Notes under the pieces: model-generated
The model's database searches: none
Told to the model about the DNA's origin: nothing
Seen by the model: the letters and a program-made list of their open reading frames with translations, nothing else
Assembly (NCBI RefSeq): GCF_042683745.1
Contig: NZ_JBHUJX010000008.1
Location: 1 to 64,000 of the forward strand
DNA length: 64,000 nucleotides
Reading direction: 5' to 3'
DNA from: Pseudoneobacillus sp042683745
GTDB lineage: Bacteria > Bacillota > Bacilli > Bacillales > Cytobacillaceae
Part shown: piece by piece, positions 1 to 7,939 of the stretch
Layout: each line of letters begins with the position of its first letter
Numbering within the stretch: the first letter of the stretch is position 1
Program-made: the position numbers and the translations under genes

Positions 1-26
1 CCTGTGAGAGTAGGACGTCGCCAGGC
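1..26 (+). rRNA. rrf: 5S rRNA, 3' end only
   Basis: The first bases match the conserved 3' end of Bacillus 5S rRNA (GAGAGTAGGACG followed by GCCAGGC). The rest of the rRNA operon lies to the left of the window. tRNA-Asn begins about ten bases downstream, so the tRNA array is probably the tail of this rRNA operon. The exact 3' end is judged by family resemblance. Confidence 0.85.
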
Positions 27-36
27 ATAATATCGT

Positions 37-111
37 TCCGCAGTAGCTCAGTGGTAGAGCATTCGGCTGTTAACCGAACGGTCGTAGGTTCGAGTCCTAC
101 CTGCGGAGCCA
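37..111 (+). tRNA. tRNA-Asn (GTT)
   Basis: Complete cloverleaf with acceptor TCCGCAG/CTGCGGA, anticodon loop CTGTTAA, T-loop GGTTCGAGTCC and an encoded CCA. First tRNA after the 5S rRNA. Confidence 0.97.
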
Positions 112-118
112 TATTTTT

Positions 119-210
119 GGAGAGCTGTCCGAGTGGCCGAAGGAGCACGATTGGAAATCGTGTAGGCGGGTAACCCTGTCTCAAGGGTTCAAATCCCTTG
201 CTCTCCGCCA
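119..210 (+). tRNA. tRNA-Ser (GGA)
   Basis: Long class II tRNA with an extra variable arm. Acceptor GGAGAGC/GCTCTCC, anticodon GGA in loop TTGGAAA, encoded CCA. Confidence 0.97.
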
Positions 211-228
211 TATAAAATATTTCATTAA

Positions 229-303
229 GGCCCATTGGTCAAGCGGTTAAGACACCGCCCTTTCACGGCGGTAACACGGGTTCGAATCCCGTATGGGTCA
301 CCA
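229..303 (+). tRNA. tRNA-Glu (TTC)
   Basis: Acceptor GGCCCAT/ATGGGTC, anticodon TTC in loop CTTTCAC, encoded CCA. This tRNA also feeds tetrapyrrole synthesis in Bacillaceae. Confidence 0.97.
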
Positions 304-309
304 TTTAAC

Positions 310-385
310 GGAGGATTAGCTCAGCTGGGAGAGCATCTGCCTTACAAGCAGAGGGTCGGCGGTTCGATCCCGTCATCCTCCACCA
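310..385 (+). tRNA. tRNA-Val (TAC)
   Basis: Acceptor GGAGGAT/ATCCTCC, anticodon TAC in loop CTTACAA, encoded CCA. Confidence 0.97.
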
Positions 386-409
386 TCATAATTTAATTTT
401 CAATATCGA

Positions 410-483
<74 letters not shown>

Positions 484-521
484 TAATCCATCTAATAAAT
501 GGGTGCATAACATATTTAAAT

Positions 522-597
522 GGTTCCGTGGTGTAGCGGTTAACATGCCTGCCTGTCACGCAGGAGATCGCGGGTTCGATTCCCGTCGGGACCGCCA
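522..597 (+). tRNA. tRNA-Asp (GTC)
   Basis: Acceptor GGTTCCG/CGGGACC, anticodon GTC in loop CTGTCAC, encoded CCA. Confidence 0.97.
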
Positions 598-605
598 TTA
601 AATGT

Positions 606-681
606 GGCTCAGTAGCTCAGTCGGTAGAGCAAAGGACTGAAAATCCTTGTGTCGGCGGTTCGATTCCGTCCTGAGCCACCA
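606..681 (+). tRNA. tRNA-Phe (GAA)
   Basis: Acceptor GGCTCAG/CTGAGCC, anticodon GAA in loop CTGAAAA, encoded CCA. Confidence 0.97.
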
Positions 682-698
682 TTAGTGTTTAGATTCTT

Positions 699-771
<73 letters not shown>

Positions 772-786
772 CTCTTATCTAAATAT

Positions 787-870
787 GGAGGGGTAGCGAA
801 GTGGCTAAACGCGACGGACTGTAAATCCGTTCCCTTGGGTTCGGCGGTTCGAATCCGTCCCCCTCCACCA
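787..870 (+). tRNA. tRNA-Tyr (GTA)
   Basis: Class II tRNA with a long variable arm. Acceptor GGAGGGG/CCCCTCC, anticodon GTA in loop CTGTAAA, encoded CCA. Confidence 0.97.
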
Positions 871-877
871 TTCTTAT

Positions 878-951
878 AGGGGTATAGTTTAAAGGTAGAA
901 CTAAGGTCTCCAAAACCTTCAGTGTGGGTTCGATTCCTACTACCCCTGCCA
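878..951 (+). tRNA. tRNA-Trp (CCA)
   Basis: Acceptor AGGGGTA/TACCCCT, anticodon CCA in loop CTCCAAA, encoded 3' CCA. Confidence 0.97.
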
Positions 952-970
952 ATTATTTTTTAAATATAAT

Positions 971-1047
971 GGCGATCGTGGCGAAGTGGTTAACGCATCG
1001 GATTGTGGTTCCGACATTCGAGGGTTCGATTCCCTTCGGTCGCCCCA
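971..1047 (+). tRNA. tRNA-His (GTG), copy 1
   Basis: Acceptor begins GGCGATC and ends GGTCGCC-C-CA with the C discriminator typical of tRNA-His. Anticodon GTG. The T-stem carries an A-T pair where the second copy (1121-1197) has G-C. Confidence 0.97.
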
Positions 1048-1120
1048 TAATTTTTTAAAAAATATTCATAATTACTAAACAAATATCACTAAACTTTTAA
1101 AGTTAATCTATTAATATAAT

Positions 1121-1197
1121 GGCGATCGTGGCGAAGTGGTTAACGCATCGGATTGTGGTTCCGACATTCGGGGGTTCGATTCCCCTCGGTCGCCCCA
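1121..1197 (+). tRNA. tRNA-His (GTG), copy 2
   Basis: Near-identical to the tRNA-His 150 bases upstream. The only differences I see are two positions that pair with each other in the T-stem, A-T in copy 1 and G-C here. The conserved lead-in TATAAT before both copies suggests a local duplication. Confidence 0.97.
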
Positions 1198-1230
1198 TTA
1201 AATGTTTAATTTATTATTTAAAAATATTAT

Positions 1231-1305
1231 TGGGCTATAGCCAAGCGGTAAGGCATCGCACTTTGACTGCGACATGCGTTGGTTCAAATCCAGCTAGCCC
1301 AGCCA
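1231..1305 (+). tRNA. tRNA-Gln (TTG)
   Basis: Acceptor TGGGCTA/TAGCCCA, anticodon TTG in loop CTTTGAC, encoded CCA. Confidence 0.97.
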
Positions 1306-1309
1306 TTGT

Positions 1310-1384
1310 GCGGAAGTAGTTCAGTGGTAGAACACCACCTTGCCAAGGTGGGGGTCGCGGGTTCGAATCCCGTCTTCCGCTCCA
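1310..1384 (+). tRNA. tRNA-Gly (GCC)
   Basis: Acceptor GCGGAAG/CTTCCGC, anticodon GCC in loop TTGCCAA, encoded CCA. Confidence 0.97.
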
Positions 1385-1391
1385 ATCTTAT

Positions 1392-1465
<74 letters not shown>

Positions 1466-1504
1466 ATTATAATTTTATATGTTAAGTGGCAAATCTTTTA
1501 TTTT

Positions 1505-1590
1505 GCCGGGGTGGCGGAACTGGCAGACGCACAGGACTTAAAATCCTGCGGTAGGTGACTACCGTACCGGTTCGATTCCGGTCCTCGGCA
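1505..1590 (+). tRNA. tRNA-Leu (TAA)
   Basis: Class II tRNA with a variable arm. Acceptor GCCGGGG/CCTCGGC with one G-T pair, anticodon TAA. CCA is not encoded. Confidence 0.95.
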
Positions 1591-1617
1591 TTACCCAAAT
1601 TAAATAAATAGTATTAC

Positions 1618-1698
1618 GCCGGTGTGGCGGAATTGGCAGACGCGCACGACTCAAAATCGTGTTCCTCTGGAGTGTCGGTTCGACCCCGACCACCGGTA
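1618..1698 (+). tRNA. tRNA-Leu (CAA)
   Basis: Class II tRNA with a short variable arm. Acceptor GCCGGTG/CACCGGT, anticodon CAA in loop CTCAAAA, no encoded CCA. Last gene of the array, followed directly by a terminator. Confidence 0.94.
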
Positions 1699-1723
1699 TA
1701 AAAATGTAAGAAACCTTATAAAG

Positions 1724-1760
1724 TCAATGCTTTGAAAAATTCAGAGCATTGATTTTTTTT
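1724..1760 (+). terminator. Rho-independent terminator of the tRNA array
   Basis: Inverted repeat TCAATGCTTTGA / TCAGAGCATTGA with a short A-rich loop, followed by a run of nine T. Confidence 0.9.
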
Positions 1761-1782
1761 GTTTTAAAGTATTTATTTAATT

Positions 1783-1905
1783 ATGTGGAGAAATGAAATA
1801 TTGCCGAAACCAGGTTTTGAGTTTGAAATCTATCGTGATCAATACTACTATCCCAATCATGAAGCGATAGTCTATTATCATCGATATAAACATGATATTG
1901 CTTAG
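1783..1905 (+). CDS. Doubtful 40-residue ORF in the tRNA spacer
   Basis: An ATG at 1783 opens 40 codons (MWRNEILPKPGF..., rich in Tyr and His) ending at TAG 1903-1905. It sits between the array terminator and the tRNA-Gly promoter. No convincing ribosome binding site precedes it and I do not recognise the sequence. It may be a gene remnant. Apart from this ORF, a terminator and a promoter, 1699-2072 holds nothing I can name. Confidence 0.25.
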   Translation: MWRNEILPKPGFEFEIYRDQYYYPNHEAIVYYHRYKHDIA

Positions 1906-2009
1906 TTTGCGGAAATAGGTTTCAAGGCATAAATGAACCAGGCGTGAGGGTAAACTCCAGATTGTTCATTAAATTAATGATATTTTTTCAAAAAAAAAAC
2001 CAAAAAGGC

Positions 2010-2038
2010 TTGCATTTTATGTCGAAACTTGTTAAAAT
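2010..2038 (+). promoter_or_regulatory. Sigma-A type promoter of tRNA-Gly (TCC)
   Basis: -35 TTGCAT (2010-2015), 17-base spacer, -10 TAAAAT (2033-2038), located 35 bases before the tRNA. Confidence 0.75.
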
Positions 2039-2072
2039 TTATTTTGTTGTTACAGAAATAAATTATTCAAAT

Positions 2073-2146
2073 GCGGGTGTAGTTTAGTGGTAAAACCTCA
2101 GCCTTCCAAGCTGATGTTGTGAGTTCGATTCTCATCACCCGCTCCA
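2073..2146 (+). tRNA. tRNA-Gly (TCC)
   Basis: Separate from the main array, with its own promoter. Acceptor GCGGGTG/CACCCGC, anticodon TCC in loop CTTCCAA, encoded CCA. Confidence 0.97.
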
Positions 2147-2161
2147 TACATATTGTTAACC

Positions 2162-2206
2162 AACGCAGTGTTCCATTTCTTAAGAATGAAGCATTGCGTT
2201 TTTTCT
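2162..2206 (+). terminator. Terminator after tRNA-Gly
   Basis: Inverted repeat AACGCAGTG / CATTGCGTT around a loop of about 20 bases, followed by six T. Confidence 0.7.
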
Positions 2207-2238
2207 ATTATGTAAGAATTAAAAAAAGACACCAATGA

Positions 2239-2907
2239 TTAGTGTCCAATAATTTCAAATTTACCTTCTCCTCCATGAATTTGTAGAAACATATTCATTA
2301 ATGATTCTGTTAGTTGTTTAGATTCATCTACATTCATAGATGGTCTCAGATAAATAATTTGTAGGGCAGATATCGTATTTTTTGTTACTTGTGTTCTATC
2401 TGAATCTACAAACGGACTTCCAAATGCGCCTAAATCATCTGAGGAAATAATTAGGTTTTCCAAAGAGTTTAATCTTCCATTAAGACCTAAGTATTCTTCC
2501 GATGGTTTTCCGATGCTAATTGTAACATTCCCATGGATATTACTTGTGTCATAAACCCCAATTGGAATACTGTATTGAAGAGAAAAGAAATTGTTAACAT
2601 CAATTGCACTTTGTACGGTCTCTATGAAATTCTGTTTTTTTATTCTACGATAAAGTGCTTCTACGGAAGGTCGATAACGATTCGGATCTTTTCCTGTCTT
2701 TTTAAAAATTTCTCTCCATTCTTTAATACCCTCTATTTCCGTTACATTTTTGTCTTCTAGATCAAAATAAATGGATTCTTGAAATAAGCGTAATCTTCCT
2801 TTCAGCATTTGCGGAGATTCTGAGACAACAATATTTCGATAGTGGATGACACCTATTTTAAAATCAGGAACGATTTTGCTTAAATCTGATGAAATGATTA
2901 TTTCCAA
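2239..2907 (-). CDS. B3/B4 tRNA-binding domain protein
   Basis: 222 residues starting at TTG 2907, chosen because GGAGG lies eight bases upstream; the longer reading frame to 2994 lacks a ribosome binding site. The sequence resembles the B3/B4 domain otherwise found in phenylalanyl-tRNA synthetase beta chains: see DPNRYRPSVEALYRRI at about 75-90, DVNNFFSLQYSIPIG and the closing GSPFVDSDRTQVT region. Free-standing members are proposed to act on aminoacyl-tRNA or D-amino acids, but the role is not settled. It is divergent from queG with about 75 bases between the starts. Confidence 0.8.
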   Translation of the reverse strand: MEIIISSDLSKIVPDFKIGVIHYRNIVVSESPQMLKGRLRLFQESIYFDLEDKNVTEIEGIKEWREIFKKTGKDPNRYRPSVEALYRRIKKQNFIETVQSAIDVNNFFSLQYSIPIGVYDTSNIHGNVTISIGKPSEEYLGLNGRLNSLENLIISSDDLGAFGSPFVDSDRTQVTKNTISALQIIYLRPSMNVDESKQLTESLMNMFLQIHGGEGKFEIIGH

Positions 2908-2982
2908 GCTTTGCACCTCCAAAAGTATACAAAAATAGTTTATCATAGGATAGGGAATGGGCAAAAGAAAAGGAGGGGTGAT

Positions 2983-4113
2983 ATGGATATACAAACTTTA
3001 AAAGAGGATATTATTCAATATAGTAAGAAAATTGGAATTGATAAAATTGGCTTTACAACTGCTTCACCGTTTGATGAGTTAAAAAACCGCCTAATCCGTC
3101 AGCAGGAATTAGGTTATCAATCCGGATTTGAAGAACCAGATATTGAAAAACGTGTTAATCCACCCCTGCTATTAGATCAAGCACAATCCATTATTTCAAT
3201 TGCACTAGCATACCCCTCAAAAATGATAGTGCATATTCAAAGTAAAAAAGGATTAAGAAGAGGTATTTTCTGTCGAGCCTCATGGGGGCAGGACTATCAT
3301 CATATATTACGGGATCGTTTACAGAAATTAGAAGAATATATTTCATTAAAAGTACCAAATGCGAAAGTTAAATCTATGGTTGATACAGGTGAGCTTTCTG
3401 ACCGCGCTGTTGCTGAAAGGGCAGGAATCGGTTGGAGTGGAAAGAATTGTTCTATAATCACCCCTGAGTTTGGTTCCTTTGTATATTTAGGAGAAATGAT
3501 TACCAATATTCCATTTCAACCTGATTCACCAATTGAAGACCAATGTGGAGATTGCACTTTATGTCTTGATGCGTGTCCAACTGGAGCGCTAGTTCAGGGG
3601 GGGCAATTAAATGCCCAAAAATGTGTCGCATTTTTAACACAAACAAAAGGATTCATTCCAGATGAATTTAGAGATAAAATCGGTAACAGAATTTATGGAT
3701 GTGACTCCTGTCAGACAGCATGTCCAAAAAATAAGGGCAAGGACTTTCATTTTCATGAAGAAATGGAACCTAATCCTGAACTTGTTAAACCTTTATTAAA
3801 ACCAATTCTTCATGTAAGTAATAAAGATTTCAAAGAGAAGTTTGGTCCTTTATCTGGGTCTTGGCGTGGAAAGAAACCGATACAAAGGAATGCGATTATT
3901 GCACTTGCTCATTTTAAAGATGAATCGGCAGTTGAAGATCTGATTTTCCTAATGAACAAAGATTCTCGTCCTGTCATTCGGGGAACGGCTGCGTGGGCAC
4001 TAGGGAAAATTGGTGGAGAACAAGCCAAGAATGCTCTTGAAAAAGCAAAAATAATTGAACAAGATGAGGAAGTAAAATTAGAAATTGAAAAAGGCTTAGC
4101 TTTTTTCCAATAG
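2983..4113 (+). CDS. queG: Epoxyqueuosine reductase QueG
   Basis: 376 residues. It performs the last step of queuosine synthesis on tRNA, reducing epoxyqueuosine with cobalamin and two [4Fe-4S] clusters. Visible features are the VDTGEL motif with the catalytic Asp134, ferredoxin cysteines C188, C191, C194, C198, C214, C240, C243 and C247, and C-terminal HEAT-like repeats (about 300-376, e.g. GTAAWALGKIGG) as in Bacillus YhbA. The start is the ATG after AGGAGGGGTG; the frame is open further upstream without a site. Followed by its own terminator. Confidence 0.96.
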   Translation: MDIQTLKEDIIQYSKKIGIDKIGFTTASPFDELKNRLIRQQELGYQSGFEEPDIEKRVNPPLLLDQAQSIISIALAYPSKMIVHIQSKKGLRRGIFCRASWGQDYHHILRDRLQKLEEYISLKVPNAKVKSMVDTGELSDRAVAERAGIGWSGKNCSIITPEFGSFVYLGEMITNIPFQPDSPIEDQCGDCTLCLDACPTGALVQGGQLNAQKCVAFLTQTKGFIPDEFRDKIGNRIYGCDSCQTACPKNKGKDFHFHEEMEPNPELVKPLLKPILHVSNKDFKEKFGPLSGSWRGKKPIQRNAIIALAHFKDESAVEDLIFLMNKDSRPVIRGTAAWALGKIGGEQAKNALEKAKIIEQDEEVKLEIEKGLAFFQ

Positions 4114-4116
4114 TTT

Positions 4117-4152
4117 AGGAGCAATCGGATTACGATTGTTCCTATTTTATTA
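4117..4152 (+). terminator. Terminator after queG
   Basis: Inverted repeat GGAGCAATCG / CGATTGTTCC (one G-U) with a five-base loop, followed by TATTTTATT. Confidence 0.7.
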
Positions 4153-4202
4153 GATAAATCTATTTTTCCTTTCATATGTATTTTATGAAAGGAGTGTAAA
4201 TC

Positions 4203-5081
4203 ATGAGAGAACAGTTACAGAAATTGCTTGAGGAGAGGGTAAAGCAGTGTATAACCAATCCTAGTGGGTCAGATTTTTCATGTATAAAAATAGAAAAAAA
4301 GAAAGAAAACAATTTAAAAAGATTTGCCGAAATTGTCAAGGCTAAGGCTACTGGGAAGATTTTGAATAAAAGTGAAATTGGGGACAACACAAACGTTTCT
4401 TATCAAGTCCATTTTCAATATTTAATAAAACAAAAGGGACAATTATATTTAGAAGAAGAAATGGAACTTCGTATGGCAGATTTCTTTAAAGGAACATTAA
4501 TAAAAGATGAAGAAGTTCGTCCATTTGAACAAAATCCGGAGGTGTCCATTGAAACCGATGTAGAGTATAGGGAAGAATCCCGAATAAAGTTTCAATATAA
4601 CCGCCTTAAGGCAGTGCAGTATGCGGAAAGATGGTGGAATGATTACAATCCTGCATTTAAAAAAATTGAGGCAAATGATTGTACAAATTTCATTTCACAA
4701 TGCTTATATGCAGGTGGTGCACCGATGAGAGGGTACCCGAATAAAGGAAATGGATGGTGGATGAAAGGGAATGCTTGGAGCTGGAGCTGGACCGTTGCAC
4801 ATGCATTTCGTAAATATTTAGGTAACTCTACGACTGGACTTCGGGCAAAGGAAGTAAGCCGCCCGGATCAATTGCTACTTGGAGATGTCATTTGTTATGA
4901 TTTTGAAGGGGATGGTCGGTTTAATCACAACACGATTGTTACGGGAAAAGATTATTACGGGATGCCGCTAGTTAATGCCCATACGTATAATAGCCGATTG
5001 CGATATTGGGCGTATGAGGATTCTACTGCTTATACACCAAATATTAAATACAAATTTTTTACGATCGTAGATGATGAATGA
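4203..5081 (+). CDS. yhbB: YhbB-like protein with putative amidase domain
   Basis: 292 residues, ATG preceded by GAAAGGAG. The N-terminal half is charged and unrecognised. The C-terminal half (about 130-285) is an Amidase_6-type domain with DCTNFISQCLYAGG (likely catalytic Cys), a Trp-rich stretch and a HNTIVTG His region, as in NlpC/P60-like peptidases. No signal peptide is visible, so a cytoplasmic or mother-cell location is likely. The position between queG and trmL is the same as yhbB in B. subtilis, which supports the name. Substrate unknown. Confidence 0.8.
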   Translation: MREQLQKLLEERVKQCITNPSGSDFSCIKIEKKKENNLKRFAEIVKAKATGKILNKSEIGDNTNVSYQVHFQYLIKQKGQLYLEEEMELRMADFFKGTLIKDEEVRPFEQNPEVSIETDVEYREESRIKFQYNRLKAVQYAERWWNDYNPAFKKIEANDCTNFISQCLYAGGAPMRGYPNKGNGWWMKGNAWSWSWTVAHAFRKYLGNSTTGLRAKEVSRPDQLLLGDVICYDFEGDGRFNHNTIVTGKDYYGMPLVNAHTYNSRLRYWAYEDSTAYTPNIKYKFFTIVDDE

Positions 5082-5125
5082 TTTGGTATAATTGAAGGTA
5101 GAAAAGACTTTATGAGGTGAAAATT

Positions 5126-5602
5126 GTGGCAGTACATGTAGTTTTATATCAACCAGAAATTCCAGCAAATACGGGAAATATTGCACGAACCTGTGCAGCA
5201 ACAGATACGATTCTCCATTTAATACGCCCGCTTGGGTTTTCAACTGATGATAAAATGTTAAAAAGGGCGGGTTTGGATTATTGGGAGTTCGTTACGATTC
5301 ATTATTACGATTCATTGGATGATTTTTTTGAAAAAAATGCCGGTGGTGAGTTTTTCTTAATTACTAAGTTCGGGCAGAAAAATCATTCAGACTTTGATTA
5401 TTCGAATAAGGAAAAAGATTATTATTTTATATTCGGCAAAGAAACGACGGGGTTACCTAAGGATGTTATAGAAAAGCATATCGACCGTGCATTGCGGATA
5501 CCGATGAATGATAATGTGCGATCATTGAATTTGTCCAATACCGCTGCAATATTGATATATGAAGCATTAAGACAGTTGGATTATTTACATTTAAGAAAAT
5601 AA
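5126..5602 (+). CDS. trmL: tRNA (cytidine/uridine-2'-O-)-methyltransferase TrmL (CspR)
   Basis: 158 residues of SPOUT fold. It methylates the wobble position 34 ribose of tRNA-Leu isoacceptors; two tRNA-Leu genes are in this window. Start GTG 5126 is chosen because GAGGTG lies six bases upstream and gives the usual MxVHVVLYQPEIPANTGN beginning. Family motifs are LYQPEIPANTGNIARTC, IRPLGF, FGKETTGLP and the C-terminal knot IPMNDNVRSLNLSNTAAI. Order queG-yhbB-trmL matches B. subtilis. Confidence 0.96.
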   Translation: MAVHVVLYQPEIPANTGNIARTCAATDTILHLIRPLGFSTDDKMLKRAGLDYWEFVTIHYYDSLDDFFEKNAGGEFFLITKFGQKNHSDFDYSNKEKDYYFIFGKETTGLPKDVIEKHIDRALRIPMNDNVRSLNLSNTAAILIYEALRQLDYLHLRK

Positions 5603-5679
5603 GAAAAACAGAAAGCGCCTCGAGGGGCTAGGAACTGGACAATTTTCGAAGTTCGAAAAGTTATATTTACTTACAAAAT
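5603..5679. repeat. Possible dispersed intergenic repeat remnant
   Basis: The stretch with AGCGCCTCGAGGGGCTAGG followed by GAACTGGACA resembles short palindromic intergenic repeats seen many times in some Bacillus genomes. Only one copy is in this window, so the repeat status cannot be shown here. Confidence 0.25.
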
Positions 5680-5711
5680 AAAAAAAGACCTCGATTGAGG
5701 TCTTTTTTTAT
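5680..5711. terminator. Bidirectional terminator between trmL and the 29-residue ORF
   Basis: AAAAAAAGACCTC / GAGGTCTTTTTTT hairpin with loop GATT. It has T-runs in both directions, so it can end trmL and the convergent small gene. Confidence 0.9.
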
Positions 5712-5797
5712 TTTGTTCCCGGACGGTCGTTGTATCCAGATGTGAAAATAGCTGCTAAAAAGGCAACCATCACGCCTAAAATTAAGATTGTACCCAT
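5708..5797 (-). CDS. 29-residue hydrophobic small protein
   Basis: ATG at 5797 on the minus strand, with AGGAGG nine bases upstream. The protein is MGTILILGVMVAFLAAIF followed by a short polar tail TSGYNDRPGTK, i.e. one membrane segment plus a soluble C-terminus. Its stop overlaps the bidirectional terminator. The strong ribosome site and clean single-TM layout make it look real. I do not know a function. It lies between trmL and prkA, where B. subtilis has other yhb genes. Confidence 0.6.
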   Translation of the reverse strand: MGTILILGVMVAFLAAIFTSGYNDRPGTK

Positions 5798-5937
5798 CGT
5801 ATGTATTCCTCCTTTTTCAAGGTTCCTTTATACAGATAAGCTTATTATAACTTATCCTTTCCAAAGAGTGAATGCTATAACAGAATATTTTTGTGAACGA
5901 AAAATGAAAAATGACAATGTCTTATCCAAATGAAGAT

Positions 5938-5966
5938 GAATGTTCAATTGTCCGTGCGCATAGATT
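5938..5966 (+). promoter_or_regulatory. Candidate sigma-E promoter of prkA
   Basis: GAATGTT (5938-5944), 14-base spacer, CATAGATT (5959-5966). This is close to the sigma-E consensus (KMATATT and CATACANT), with one mismatch in each element. It lies 43 bases before the prkA ATG. prkA of B. subtilis is sigma-E dependent, so expression in the mother cell is expected. Confidence 0.65.
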
Positions 5967-6009
5967 ATATTAATCGTCGTCTTTGTATTACGCTTCAAGG
6001 GAGGTCTTT

Positions 6010-6447
6010 ATGGATATTCTAAAAAAGATTGAGAGGTTTCGCGAAGAGGAAGAAAAGCTGCGTTGGGAAGGCACATTTGGAGACTATCTACAATTATTAA
6101 AAGAAAAGCCATGGGTCGCACAGTCTGCACATTCACGTGTATATAACATGATCAGAGACGCCGGGATTGAAGAAGTAAAGGGCAAGAAACAATATAATTT
6201 TTTTAGTAATCAATTATTTGGTCTAGAAGAAGCTTTAGAGCGATTAGTCGAGGAATACTTTCATCCAGCTGCGAAAAGGCTTGATGTAAGAAAGCGGATA
6301 TTGCTTCTTATGGGACCTGTTAGTGGTGGTAAATCAACGTTAGTAACAATGTTAAAAAGAGGGTTAGAAGCTTATTCACATTCGGAGCGCGGTTCAGTTT
6401 TTGCCATTAAGGGTTGTCCGATGCACGAGGATGCATGCATACGATAA
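6010..6447 (+). pseudogene. prkA: PrkA serine protein kinase, N-terminal part, interrupted by the prophage
   Basis: The ATG follows AAGGGAGG and starts MDILKKIERFREEEEKL as in Bacillus PrkA. The first 141 codons are intact and include the P-loop GPVSGGKSTL (about residues 112-121) and GCPMHED. At the attL core the frame runs into phage sequence and stops after four more codons (A, C, I, R), giving a 145-residue truncated product. The remaining 490 residues are at 44753-46237. PrkA is an AAA-type kinase or protease-like protein needed for efficient sporulation. In the lysogen the gene is split; precise excision would restore it. Confidence 0.93.
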
Positions 6448-6450
6448 GTA
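6421..6450 (+). other. attL
   Basis: Host half ATGCAC, core GAGGATGC (6427-6434), then phage arm ATGCATACGATAAGTA (6435-6450). The phage arm is the exact reverse complement of the arm at attR (44743-44758), so attP is a near-perfect palindrome around the core, typical of large serine recombinase sites. Confidence 0.9.
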
Positions 6451-6463
6451 ACCCTCATAAAAG

Positions 6464-6492
6464 GAGACTACCGAAAGCGGTAGTCTTTTATT
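6464..6492. terminator. Hairpin at the end of the recombinase gene
   Basis: GACTACC / GGTAGTC around GAAAGC overlaps the recombinase stop codon. On the + strand TCTTTTATTAT follows, so it may also stop transcripts from the truncated prkA. On the minus strand CTCCTTTTATG follows. Confidence 0.65.
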
Positions 6493-7922
6493 ATGACCAC
6501 TGGTGGTTCTGGATATTTACCCATTTTAGATGGAGTAACTAGCTCAATTGTAAAACTTTCGAATAACATTTGTACAGCCTGTTTTTTTGCTTCAAAACTT
6601 AAATATGGCCATTCTAATTTTATATTCTGCAGCACAATTTTTATTTCCTCTATGGATGCCTCTTGTTCAAATTCCTCATATTGCTCTAATAATTCATTTT
6701 CTTGTATCGTAAGCAAGTCCATTTTCTTTTTATATTCATCCTTACTATATTCACCATCAATGTAAAGGTCTTTTGTTCGTTCCTTTTTTGTCCGGATTTT
6801 ATGAAGCTGCTTATCCAACTCTTCTTTCGTTAGACCAAACTCTTCTTGGTCCTCATGAATTTCAATATCCAATTCGTCAAAGGACAGAAAATTTAACAAT
6901 GCGGTTTCCATTGCTTCTTCCGCAATCGTCTGAACGTCACATACACCATATTTAAAGCGCCCAGCACATTTATAATGACGATAGACTCCCCCTGTTTTTC
7001 GTTTCTTAAAAGCGCCTGTAAAGCTATTTCCACACTTCCAACATTTTGCGACACCCGAGAAAGGATAATGATTATCTGAACGAAAAGCAGTGCTGCTACG
7101 TTCTCTCGATAATTTCTGAATATCATTGAATTCTTCTTCTGGAATTATTGCTTGAAAGCCTTCTTGGTTAATATCTTTAATAATTTCATTCCCAGTGTAT
7201 GCTTTCCCTTTTACTGGGGAGCGCCAATTCCATCGGTTTTTTCCAGAATAGATGGGGTTACGTAGAATAAACCGAACGGAAAAATCACTCCATAATACCC
7301 CTTTTTTGGTTTTTATCCCATTCTTGTTTAAAGCTTTGGCTATGTTTTGTGATCCCATCGTTTGATACTTTTTGTATATGAAACGAACCCATTTAGCTTC
7401 TTCATCATTAATGACTAAGTTTCCTTTATCATCGTAATCATATCCATATGGAGCAGGACCACCATTCCGGTTTCCTTCTTGTGCACGATGCTTTAAGTTG
7501 TCATATACACGTTCAGCAATTGTTTCACGTTCCCATTCTGCCATAGCAGCTATCATGGTGATAAAGAGTTTTCCTGCTGGCGTGGTCGTGTCAAAAGGTT
7601 CTGTAGCAGATTTAAACATTACTTCGTGCTTTTCCATGAGCATGAGTAGTTCAAGAAGATCCTTTACCCTACGGACCAAACGATCTAGTTTATAAACTAA
7701 AAGAACATCAAATTTCTTTTCAATAATACCCTTCATCATAGATTGAATTCCTGGACGACCTTCAATATTTTTCGCAGAGATCCCTTCGTCCACGTATTCA
7801 ATGACAATTGTCCAACCTTGTGACTCTGCAAATGCTCTCAATCGTTGAAGCTGATTATCTAAAGATACGCCTTCTTCCACCTGCATATCTGTACTAACTC
7901 GACGATAGATTGCACACCTCAT
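6468..7922 (-). CDS. Large serine recombinase (prophage integrase/excisionase)
   Basis: 484 residues. The start ATG 7922 has GAGGTG six bases upstream; GTG 7931 lies inside that site. Domain order: resolvase catalytic domain (1 to about 150) with nucleophile Ser10 in YRRVS and the YKLDRLVRR and GKLFITMIAAMAEWERE helices; recombinase DNA-binding domain (about 160-270); zinc ribbon with CWKCGNSF and YKCAGRF...C (about 295-335); coiled-coil motif (about 360-430) that in this family governs integration versus excision. It adjoins attL and is the only enzyme here of the class expected for such short cores. A candidate mother-cell-type promoter lies upstream. The closest functional analogues are SpoIVCA and SprA of B. 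subtilis. Confidence 0.95.
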   Translation of the reverse strand: MRCAIYRRVSTDMQVEEGVSLDNQLQRLRAFAESQGWTIVIEYVDEGISAKNIEGRPGIQSMMKGIIEKKFDVLLVYKLDRLVRRVKDLLELLMLMEKHEVMFKSATEPFDTTTPAGKLFITMIAAMAEWERETIAERVYDNLKHRAQEGNRNGGPAPYGYDYDDKGNLVINDEEAKWVRFIYKKYQTMGSQNIAKALNKNGIKTKKGVLWSDFSVRFILRNPIYSGKNRWNWRSPVKGKAYTGNEIIKDINQEGFQAIIPEEEFNDIQKLSRERSSTAFRSDNHYPFSGVAKCWKCGNSFTGAFKKRKTGGVYRHYKCAGRFKYGVCDVQTIAEEAMETALLNFLSFDELDIEIHEDQEEFGLTKEELDKQLHKIRTKKERTKDLYIDGEYSKDEYKKKMDLLTIQENELLEQYEEFEQEASIEEIKIVLQNIKLEWPYLSFEAKKQAVQMLFESFTIELVTPSKMGKYPEPPVVIIKDYRFR

Positions 7923-7939
7923 ATACAACACCTCAATTC

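Noticed and set aside
5730..5933. 67-codon + strand frame after trmL
   Set aside because: No ribosome site, and it runs opposite the better-supported 29-residue gene and through the prkA promoter region.
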